Positions 18,983 to 25,912 of a DNA stretch of 64,000 nt are shown here, piece by piece; within the stretch, counting starts at the first letter, position 1; each line of letters begins with the position of its first letter. The translations under genes were made by a program, and so were the position numbers. Under the pieces are notes generated by a model. That model was not told where the DNA came from and searched no databases. It worked only from the letters and a program-made list of their open reading frames with translations. The stretch is from Sphingomonas sp. Leaf230 (GTDB taxonomy: Bacteria > Pseudomonadota > Alphaproteobacteria > Sphingomonadales > Sphingomonadaceae), in assembly GCF_001421745.1 (NCBI RefSeq), contig NZ_LMKW01000010.1, positions 153,131 through 217,130 of the forward strand, read 5' to 3'.

Positions 18983-19605
18983 TTCACTTGGATAGTGCGA
19001 CCGGACTCGCCGGGGAACCCCATGAACAGCGCGCGAGCGAGCTTGTCGGCCTGGATATCGGTCCGCGCATCCTCCTTGCGGGCGTCCGCGAACGACTGCG
19101 CGCGGCCTTCCCAGACGGGCGACTGGTCGGCGGTGCGCTTGATCGTCACCGACAGCTCGGAGACGAGGATCGCGGTGCTCCCGCCGCCGCCGATCGGGAA
19201 GCCGACCCCGCCGCCGAGCCCGACGCCACCACCGCCACCACGACGACCGCCGCCGCCGCTGAAGCCGCCGCCACCGATGCCGATGCTGATCGGCGACTGC
19301 TTGGGTGGCCCTGCCTGCGTGGTGCGAGTGAAGCCTACAGTCGCGACCAGCAGCGGCTTGGCGCCGGGTGCGGGGACGCTGTAGCCGGCCTGGAGCAGCT
19401 GACCCTGCACGGCGGCGGCATAGGTCTTGAACTCGATGCTGGCGGGGCCGCCGGCGGTCAGCGGCTGGACGGCGATGGTACCGCGGTCGATCGGCTCGCC
19501 GAGATGATAGCGCAGCACTTCGGTCGGCGGCAGCGACGGGCCGGTCGCGCACGCGGTGAGGGATGCGCTTGCCAGCGCCAGGACCAGGATCGAACGAACC
19601 GCCAT
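18979..19605 (-). CDS. DUF4136-type lipoprotein
   Basis: 208 residues. The signal peptide ends in a lipobox-like LTACATGPS (Cys about residue 19), so it is probably a lipoprotein. After an FKTYAAAVQGQLLQAGY segment there is a glycine-rich low-complexity stretch (GGGGFSGGGGRRGGGGGVG) around 120-155. The end is the typical SVTIKRTADQSPVWEGRAQS and FPGESGRTIQVK. DUF4136 proteins have no established function. The start at 19605 has AAGGAAGT upstream. It is coupled to the CCP-like peptidase, though one is enveloped and the other apparently cytoplasmic. Confidence 0.8.
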   Translation of the reverse strand: MAVRSILVLALASASLTACATGPSLPPTEVLRYHLGEPIDRGTIAVQPLTAGGPASIEFKTYAAAVQGQLLQAGYSVPAPGAKPLLVATVGFTRTTQAGPPKQSPISIGIGGGGFSGGGGRRGGGGGVGLGGGVGFPIGGGGSTAILVSELSVTIKRTADQSPVWEGRAQSFADARKEDARTDIQADKLARALFMGFPGESGRTIQVK

Positions 19606-19762
19606 CGGGACTTCCTTAGAATGTTGCGCTATAGTAACGCTCCGACCAGCCGAGTGGGTTCCCGGATGGTAGGAGCGTGTCCGTTGCTTGACTTGGACAC
19701 ACCCCGCCATTAGGCGATCCCGTCTTTCCGCACACCTAGATTTGAAAAGAAGCGAATCGATC

Positions 19763-19888
19763 ATGAAGATCCGCAATTCCCTGAAGTCGCTCAAGGATCG
19801 TCACCGCGATAACCGCGTGATCCGTCGTCGTGGCCGTACCTACGTCATCAACAAGACCAACCGTCGCTTCAAGGCACGCCAGGGCTAA
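19763..19888 (+). CDS. rpmJ: 50S ribosomal protein L36, zinc-free (type B) form
   Basis: 41 residues ([17 protein letters not shown] to RRFKARQG). The cysteines of zinc-binding L36 are absent, so this is the zinc-independent paralogue type (YkgO-like). Sphingomonads often have only this form. The start at 19763 is the only one that fits. The following HAD gene starts within a few bases of its stop. Confidence 0.93.
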   Translation: MKIRNSLKSLKDRHRDNRVIRRRGRTYVINKTNRRFKARQG

Positions 19889-19892
19889 AGCC

Positions 19893-20507
19893 CTGATAAC
19901 GGCCGTCATCTTCGACGTCGGTCGTGTCCTTTACGACTGGGATCCCCGGATCCTGTACGAGCGCCTGATCGACGACGATCGGGCGCTCGACGCGTTCCTG
20001 CGCGATGTCGTGACGATCGACTGGCACTTCCAGCACGATGCTGGCCGCGACTTCGCCGACACCTCGGCGGAGCTGGCCGCGTTGCATCCGCAGCATGCCG
20101 ACTTGATCGCCGCCTGGGGGCCGCGCTTCAACGAGAGCATCGGTGCGCGAATCGCCGGGATGCAGGAGATCGTCGAGGAGCTCGACGTAGCCGGCGTACC
20201 GCTGTTCGCGATTACCAACTTCAGCCACGAGTTCTGGCCACCCTTCCGCGCGCGGGAAGCCCATCTGTTCGACCGATTCCGCGACGTGGTCGTGTCGGGC
20301 GAGGAGAAGATGGTGAAGCCGGATGCGGCGATCTACCGTCTTGCGCTCGACCGATTCGGGTTGGCGGCGGAGGAGGCTGTGTTCGTCGACGACAACGCGG
20401 CGAACGTGGCGGGCGCGCAGGCGTTCGGAATCGAATCGGTGCTGTTTACCGATGCGGCGGATTTTCGTGCGCGGCTGGTCGAATTAGGGCTGCCGATCGC
20501 GGCGTAG
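19893..20507 (+). CDS. HAD-superfamily hydrolase
   Basis: About 204 residues. Motif I is VIFDVGRVLYDWD with the nucleophile Asp, motif II is AITNFSHEFW, motif III is the Lys of MVKPDAAIY, and motif IV is VFVDDNAANV. The class resembles YihX-type sugar-phosphate phosphatases and haloacid dehalogenases. The start is problematic. Family alignment places residue 1 at (L/M)ITAVIFD, where the only codon is CTG 19893, with AGGG at 19881-19884 before it. The nearest conventional in-frame start is GTG 19830, which would overlap L36 by 59 nt. Confidence 0.85.
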   Translation: MITAVIFDVGRVLYDWDPRILYERLIDDDRALDAFLRDVVTIDWHFQHDAGRDFADTSAELAALHPQHADLIAAWGPRFNESIGARIAGMQEIVEELDVAGVPLFAITNFSHEFWPPFRAREAHLFDRFRDVVVSGEEKMVKPDAAIYRLALDRFGLAAEEAVFVDDNAANVAGAQAFGIESVLFTDAADFRARLVELGLPIAA

Positions 20508-20591
20508 CCGTCATCCTGACGAAAGTCAGGATCCAGAGCCACTAGCGTCAGGGTCGGTTACTCTGGATCCTGACTTTCGTCAGGATGACGG
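20508..20591. repeat. 31-bp perfect inverted repeat (family E) between convergent genes
   Basis: The arm 20508-20538 (CCGTCATCCTGACGAAAGTC...) recurs as an exact reverse complement at 20561-20591 around a 22-nt spacer. Each arm also contains its own hairpin, CCTGAC-GAAA-GTCAGG or its complement. It starts the base after the HAD stop and ends 11 bases before the L,D-transpeptidase stop, so it probably terminates both transcripts. Confidence 0.88.
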
Positions 20592-20602
20592 GGTGGCGTC
20601 GC

Positions 20603-21217
20603 TCACTGCTCTAGCGAAATCGATTGGCGCAGGTTCGCTACAGCCGTCTCCTGATCCGCGACCGGCGCTTCCGGGATCACGCCACCCTCGAAATCGTCCG
20701 TCACCGTCACGGTCGTCCCCAGCGTCGTCACCCCGAACAACTGCTTGGCGAAACCGAGCGGCACGCGGATGCAGCCATGCGATGCGGGGAAACCCGGGTT
20801 GCGGCCTGCGTGGATCGCGATGCCGTCCCAGGTCAGGCGTTGCATGAACGGCATCGATGCGTCGTCGTACAGGCTCGACTTGTGGACCGCGTTCTTCTGC
20901 AGGATCGGATAGGTGCCGACCGGCGTGTCTTTGCCATCCTTGCCGCTGGAGATCGTCGTCGCGGCGATCATCGTCGACCCGCGATAGACGAACGCGCGCT
21001 GCTCCATCAGGCTGACGACGACGCTGACGGGCTCGCTCGAGCCATTGTCCTTCCAGACGAACTGGTTGGGTGAGAGTTCGGTCGCGGCCTGCTCGATCGG
21101 CATCGCGGCAATGGCGGCGGCCGATGCGGCCTGCGCGGGGTTTGCGCCCGCGAGTATCGCAAAGGTCAGCCCCATTGCCATGAAAGACCGCGCCGTCCCG
21201 TTCGCCATCTTGCCCAT
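20603..21217 (-). CDS. L,D-transpeptidase (YkuD/ErfK domain), exported
   Basis: 204 residues with a signal peptide to about residue 31 (AGANPAQAAS). The YkuD domain carries the motif HAGRNPGFPASHGCIRVP, with catalytic Cys149 and His147. Such enzymes form 3-3 peptidoglycan crosslinks or attach proteins to peptidoglycan. The start is ATG 21217 (MGKMANG), with GAGGACGG upstream; the open frame extends further but that part is not family-like. Divergent from another L,D-transpeptidase. Confidence 0.88.
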   Translation of the reverse strand: MGKMANGTARSFMAMGLTFAILAGANPAQAASAAAIAAMPIEQAATELSPNQFVWKDNGSSEPVSVVVSLMEQRAFVYRGSTMIAATTISSGKDGKDTPVGTYPILQKNAVHKSSLYDDASMPFMQRLTWDGIAIHAGRNPGFPASHGCIRVPLGFAKQLFGVTTLGTTVTVTDDFEGGVIPEAPVADQETAVANLRQSISLEQ

Positions 21218-21421
21218 CGTCGCGTCCGTCCTCGAATCCCGATATTTCCGCCCAACGCGCGATTCTCGAAAACGTGCCGTCGAAGGATTGAGTCGACGAA
21301 CCGACCCCAAGCCGGGGTAGTTCGAGGGAACGGACCCACAACCAGTGGAAATGGTTGCAGAATATTCACGGAAAATCGGCTATAGGATGTTCCAAGAAAC
21401 GGGGCAATTTCGGGAAAATCG

Positions 21422-22126
21422 ATGCACGACGAGCAAGGTCTTGTGCGCGAACGACGCGCGCTTCTGAAGAATGGTTTGGTATTGGCGGGGGCTTTGGTGG
21501 TGCCGGGGGCAGTGTCGGCGACGACGCGTCTCGGACGTCCGCTGACCGCACGTGATTTGAAGCCGATGACGCAGCCACCGCTGCCGCGGACGACGGTCGC
21601 ACTGACGTCGCCCAAGGTGGTCCGTCCCGATCTGCTGCGCCAGGCGATGGCGTCGCTCAGCCGTCACGGCAGCCGCATCCAGCATCACGACCGGATCGCG
21701 ATCGCCGATTTCGCCGCACCGTCGGGCAAGCCGCGCTTCCACTTCATCGATCTCGCCAGCGGGCGCAGCACGTCGTTGCTGGTCGCGCACGGCAGCGGCT
21801 CGGATCCGGCGCATACCGGGTATTTGGAGCGCTTCTCGAACCGTTTCGGCTCGAACGCCTCGTCCGAGGGCGCGTTCGTCACCGACGATTATTATGTCGG
21901 CAAGCATGGCCGTTCGCAGCGCCTGATCGGGCTCGATCCGACCAACGACAACGCGCTCGACCGTGCGATCGTCGTGCATTCGGCATGGTACGCGAACAAG
22001 GACATGATCGAGAGCCACGGCATGCTCGGTCGCAGCCAAGGCTGCTTCGCCGTCGGCGAGCGCGATCTGGACCAGGTGTTCGCACGGCTCGGTGCCGGTC
22101 GTATGATCTACGCCGCCAAGGTCTGA
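21422..22126 (+). CDS. Murein L,D-transpeptidase catalytic domain family (YkuD_2)
   Basis: 234 residues. The N-terminal RERRALLKNGLVLAGALVVPGAVSA is a signal sequence with a Tat-like start (RERR). The catalytic segment is ESHGMLGRSQGCFAV with Cys208, typical of the YkuD_2 type rather than the classic HGCIR type. It probably acts on peptidoglycan in the periplasm. It is divergent from the YkuD protein across a 204-bp gap that must contain both promoters. An AT-richer stretch around 21354-21385 is the best place for one. Confidence 0.85.
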   Translation: MHDEQGLVRERRALLKNGLVLAGALVVPGAVSATTRLGRPLTARDLKPMTQPPLPRTTVALTSPKVVRPDLLRQAMASLSRHGSRIQHHDRIAIADFAAPSGKPRFHFIDLASGRSTSLLVAHGSGSDPAHTGYLERFSNRFGSNASSEGAFVTDDYYVGKHGRSQRLIGLDPTNDNALDRAIVVHSAWYANKDMIESHGMLGRSQGCFAVGERDLDQVFARLGAGRMIYAAKV

Positions 22127-22145
22127 AATACCGGCCCGGACCGCG

Positions 22146-23267
22146 CTACTCCGCGGTCTGGGCCATGCGGCTCTGCTGCATCCTCCGGCGGGCGCGCCTG
22201 ACGCCGCCGATGAGCCCCGACCACAACAGCGCTTCGACGCCGGCATAGCCGAGCCCGAGATGATCGGGGCGCACCGCCAGCACGTCTTGCAGGCTGACCG
22301 TTCCGGCACGCAGCCCTGCCCGGCCGATATCGCCCCAGCGTCGCGCGGTCTCCCAGCGGATCAGGCGGATATCGTGTGCCAAGCAGTCGTGCGTCGCCAG
22401 GAAGTCCGCCTGGATCACGCTCAGCGCACTGCCCAGCGTGGCCAGCGCGGCACGATCGGGCACGGGTCGCTTGGCCATGTTGTGCAGCACCATCAGCCGC
22501 GCGACCCGCTCCGCGCGATCGTCGAACAGGCGAGCGTAGCGTTCGGTCAGGACGCGGACCGAGGCGGCCTCCATCGTATCGACGAAGCGCTTCGAGACAC
22601 CGCCGGGGTGGACGCGGTACAGCACCAGCGCTTCGTCCAGCCGCGCGATCGCGCCGAAATGCTGGATCCGCTGATACAGGTCGAAATCTTCGGCATACAG
22701 GAGCTCCGGCCGTGTCACCGGGTCGAGCTGTCGCGCCACCTCCGTCCGCATCATCGTCGACGACCAGACCAAGGGGTTCTCGATACACGTCAGCCACGCG
22801 ACCAGCGCGGGCGTGGTGGTCGGCGCGTAGCTGGACGGACCGACCACGCCGGCGGTCAGCAGTTCGGCGGCGGTGCCCAACAAGACGGTGTTTGGATGCG
22901 CGTCGAGATACGCCACTTGCCGCTCGAAGCGATCGGGGCGGCAGATATCGTCATGGTCGAGCGCGGCGATGTAGCGGCCGCGTGCTTCCGCAAACCCGCG
23001 GTTGCGCGCGAGCACCGGGCCCCCGTTTTTTGCCATCTGGACCAGTCGCACGCGTGGATCTGGCCAGGCGCGCACCACCTCGCGCGTGTCGTCGGTCGAG
23101 CAATCGTCGACGACGATGACCTCGAAATCGGTGAAGGTCTGCGCTTGCAGACTGGCGAGCGTCTCCTCGATCAATCCGGCGCCATTATACGCCGCCATGA
23201 CCACGCTGACGACGGGGCTAACGGCGGGGCTCACGACGGGATCAGCCGTTCGGTCGTCCGACGTCAC
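22146..23267 (-). CDS. Family 2 glycosyltransferase
   Basis: 373 residues. The GT-A fold begins VVSVVMAAYNGAGLIEETLASLQAQT; VDDCSTDDT and ALDHDD (DxD-type metal site) follow. LLYAEDFDLYQRI and VLYRVHPGGVS are typical of GT2. Acceptor and sugar are unknown; no transmembrane helix is evident. The start is GTG 23267, which overlaps the stop of the upstream fusion gene by 4 nt (GTGA), so the two are translationally coupled and probably functionally linked. A longer frame from 23339 would overlap by 76 bases. Confidence 0.85.
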   Translation of the reverse strand: MTSDDRTADPVVSPAVSPVVSVVMAAYNGAGLIEETLASLQAQTFTDFEVIVVDDCSTDDTREVVRAWPDPRVRLVQMAKNGGPVLARNRGFAEARGRYIAALDHDDICRPDRFERQVAYLDAHPNTVLLGTAAELLTAGVVGPSSYAPTTTPALVAWLTCIENPLVWSSTMMRTEVARQLDPVTRPELLYAEDFDLYQRIQHFGAIARLDEALVLYRVHPGGVSKRFVDTMEAASVRVLTERYARLFDDRAERVARLMVLHNMAKRPVPDRAALATLGSALSVIQADFLATHDCLAHDIRLIRWETARRWGDIGRAGLRAGTVSLQDVLAVRPDHLGLGYAGVEALLWSGLIGGVRRARRRMQQSRMAQTAE

Positions 23268-25774
23268 GCTGCTGCCAGTGCCTTCGATGCCATCACCTGA
23301 TCGATTATCATCAACCCCACGTCGTTCTGCCAGAGCCATAAGCCATTGGCCTGCCCGGAGAAACTGGATTCGCCACCGAGAGCACCCCAGGGCACGAAGC
23401 CGGCGGCGAGGCCAAGACCGTAGAGGCCGGGGATCGGTCCGCCCTGATCGTCGACGATCCGGCAGTGGCGGTCGACCATCGGCTTTCCGTCATGCGCCGC
23501 CAGCGGCATCTGCGCGCCGTCGCGATCGGCGAGCGGCATCGCGATCGGTCGATAGCCCAGTGCCGCGATGACGAGATCCGCTCCGGCAATCGCCGCTCGT
23601 GCGACCGCATCGTCGTCGCCCGTGATCCGGTGCAGCGCCACGCGGGGATCGGGCACGCGGCCGTCGATACCGAGCATCCGCAGCACCAGATCGCGCGCTT
23701 CGAGGCGGAAGCCCGCGAGGCGGTAGACGAACCCCGATACCGGGCAGATGTCGTCGGGACCGAAATCGGTGAACCCCTCGGCATGCGCGGCCTCGACCGA
23801 ATGATAGAAGGGGCGGAGCGGCTTGCGGTGCAGGAGCGTGATGGCCCCTGCCCCCAACGGCAGCGGGGGCTGGCTCTTCAGCAACAGCGCGATCGTGGTC
23901 AGCGCGCTGGTCGACCCACCGATCACCGCGATCTTCGGTGCGCGCTTGCCGGTCAGGATATCGGCGACCTTCTCGAACCCGCCGGTCGTCAGCACGTCGT
24001 CGGACTGGAGCAGGCGCCCGCTCGCCAACTCGATCAGCCCGGCCCCCGCGACCCGCTGCGTGGCGAGCCGGTCGAGCGGTTGGTGACCGCCGGTCGCGAC
24101 GACGATGTTGCGCGCGAGTTGCTCGAAGACATGGCCGTCGGCGAGGCGCCGGACCTGGACGCTCCACAGGCCCTCGCCGACGCGTTTCGCACCTAGTGCC
24201 TCGTGCCCGGTCAGCACGACGCCGCGATTGGCGCGGACGATATCGGTCAGCCGGTCGCCGGTCGCGCGCAGCAGCGGCCCGACCTCGGTCAACGGTACGC
24301 CCAGCGCGCCCTCGTGCGCCGCGACCGCACGTCCGGCGGGATGATCGACCAGCCGCGCGAGTTCGGGATGCACGTTGCCTCGGACCGCGGTCAGGAAGGT
24401 CTGCGCGGTCGAATCCGACGTGATCGCATAGCGCCCGAGCCGCCCGCCACCGATCGCATTGCCGCGCTCGATCACCATCAGCCCGGACGCGGCGAGATCG
24501 GGGAGCAGGCCGCGCTTGGTCGCCGAGGTGAGCATCGCCGTCCCCGCGGGACCGCCGCCGATCACGATGACCGAGGCGATCTTGCCGCCCGCCCCTCGCA
24601 CCGACGCACGCCGGTCGAGCGGCCGGACGATCGCGGCGCAGGCGTTCGCGAGCGCTTCGGCAGCGCGCCGCGCGTCTGCGACCGACATCGCATCGGTGAT
24701 CGGCAGCGACAGCATCCGCCCGGCGATCCTGTCGGCGACCGGAGTCGGCTCGATCATCGCGGTCGCCTGGAACCAGGGCTGTTCGCCGAGATGCGGGCTG
24801 AAATAGCGGCCGCAGCCGACGCCGTCCGCCTCGATCGCCTCGACGATCGCGTCGCGGTGATGCGCGATGTGTTCGGGGAGCAGCACCGGCATGAACTGCA
24901 TCGAGCGACGCCGGCCCGATACCGCCTGGAACTGGAAGTCGGGGAGCGTGGCGCGATAGGTTTCCTCCAGCACGGCGCGGTGGTTGGCGATCCCATCGAT
25001 CTCGGCCAGCTTGGTCTGCGCCATGATGGCGGTGATCTCGGGCAGCTTGGCGTTGATGCCCGGCAAAGTCGCGTTGCGGCTGCCTTCGAATCCGAAATTG
25101 CCCATCGACCGCAGCGTCGCGATCAGGTCGACGTCACCGCTATGGATCAAGCCGCCCTCGCCCACCGCGAACGTCTTGGTGGCATGCATCGAATGGACCA
25201 CCGCGAACGGCGCGCGCGCGCCGAAGCCGAGCCCCGAATCGTCGAGCGTGCCGAGCGAGGAGGCTGCGTCGATCACGATTCCGACGCCGTAGCGCCGCTG
25301 GAAATGCACGTAGCGGTCGAGGTCGATCGCGTTGCCGAACGTCGCATAGGGCACGACCACGCCGATCCGCTCGCCGTGGCGCTGGAGCAGCCGCTCCTCC
25401 TCCAGCGCGCACGCACCCCAATCGTCCGGGTCGATGTCGCAGACCAGTGGCGTCAGCCCCGCCCATGCCGCGGCCTGTGCGGTCGCGGCGAAGGTGAGTG
25501 CGGGCATTAGCGCGAGCGTGCCCTGCTTGGGGTTCAGCCCGCCGGTCCGCATACCCGAGGCATGGCGGATCGCGAGCATCAGCCCGAGCGTGGCATTGCC
25601 GACGGCGAGGCTGGCGCCGTGGCCGCCGAAGAGCTTATCGGTGACGCCAACCTCGAACGCGCGAACCTCGGGGCCGTTGTTGCTGAACACGCCCGACGCC
25701 TCGACGCGGCGCAGCGCATCGAGGTGCTCGCTCAGCCGCGGCGGGTTCGGCGCGATCAGGGGGAGGCGTTTCAT
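23264..25774 (-). CDS. DegT-type aminotransferase fused to an FAD/NAD(P)-binding oxidoreductase
   Basis: 836 residues, two enzymes in one chain. Residues about 1-390 are a fold-type I PLP aminotransferase of the DegT/DnrJ/EryC1/StrS kind, with the Schiff-base Lys200 in HATKTFAVGEGG. Residues about 397-836 are a flavoprotein: GGGPAGTAML (FAD Rossmann) near 403 and a second Rossmann motif IAVIGGSTSA near 613, resembling two-dinucleotide monooxygenases or reductases. DegT enzymes aminate keto-sugars, so a sugar-modification role is plausible but unproven. The start is ATG 25774 (MKRLPLIAPNPPRLSEHL). A GTG at 25813 has AGGAGG only 2 nt upstream. Coupled to the following glycosyltransferase. Confidence 0.85.
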   Translation of the reverse strand: MKRLPLIAPNPPRLSEHLDALRRVEASGVFSNNGPEVRAFEVGVTDKLFGGHGASLAVGNATLGLMLAIRHASGMRTGGLNPKQGTLALMPALTFAATAQAAAWAGLTPLVCDIDPDDWGACALEEERLLQRHGERIGVVVPYATFGNAIDLDRYVHFQRRYGVGIVIDAASSLGTLDDSGLGFGARAPFAVVHSMHATKTFAVGEGGLIHSGDVDLIATLRSMGNFGFEGSRNATLPGINAKLPEITAIMAQTKLAEIDGIANHRAVLEETYRATLPDFQFQAVSGRRRSMQFMPVLLPEHIAHHRDAIVEAIEADGVGCGRYFSPHLGEQPWFQATAMIEPTPVADRIAGRMLSLPITDAMSVADARRAAEALANACAAIVRPLDRRASVRGAGGKIASVIVIGGGPAGTAMLTSATKRGLLPDLAASGLMVIERGNAIGGGRLGRYAITSDSTAQTFLTAVRGNVHPELARLVDHPAGRAVAAHEGALGVPLTEVGPLLRATGDRLTDIVRANRGVVLTGHEALGAKRVGEGLWSVQVRRLADGHVFEQLARNIVVATGGHQPLDRLATQRVAGAGLIELASGRLLQSDDVLTTGGFEKVADILTGKRAPKIAVIGGSTSALTTIALLLKSQPPLPLGAGAITLLHRKPLRPFYHSVEAAHAEGFTDFGPDDICPVSGFVYRLAGFRLEARDLVLRMLGIDGRVPDPRVALHRITGDDDAVARAAIAGADLVIAALGYRPIAMPLADRDGAQMPLAAHDGKPMVDRHCRIVDDQGGPIPGLYGLGLAAGFVPWGALGGESSFSGQANGLWLWQNDVGLMIIDQVMASKALAAA

Positions 25775-25870
25775 CGGCGATCCGGTCTGTTGTGCCGCAG
25801 ACCTATGATCCACGGCCTCCTAAGAACCAGTTACGCTGCCACATTACGACGGATGCAGGGCGATGTTTTC

Positions 25871-25907
25871 CTTACATCATCCCGGCACGTGTCCGGGATG
25901 ATGTAAG
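25871..25907 (-). terminator. 15-bp perfect hairpin between tandem genes
   Basis: CTTACATCATCCCGG (25871-25885) pairs exactly with 25893-25907 around CACGTGT. It lies downstream of the S15 hydrolase and upstream of the fusion gene. There is no U-run. It could end the upstream transcript or be a dispersed palindrome. Confidence 0.55.
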
Positions 25908-25912
25908 ACTAA

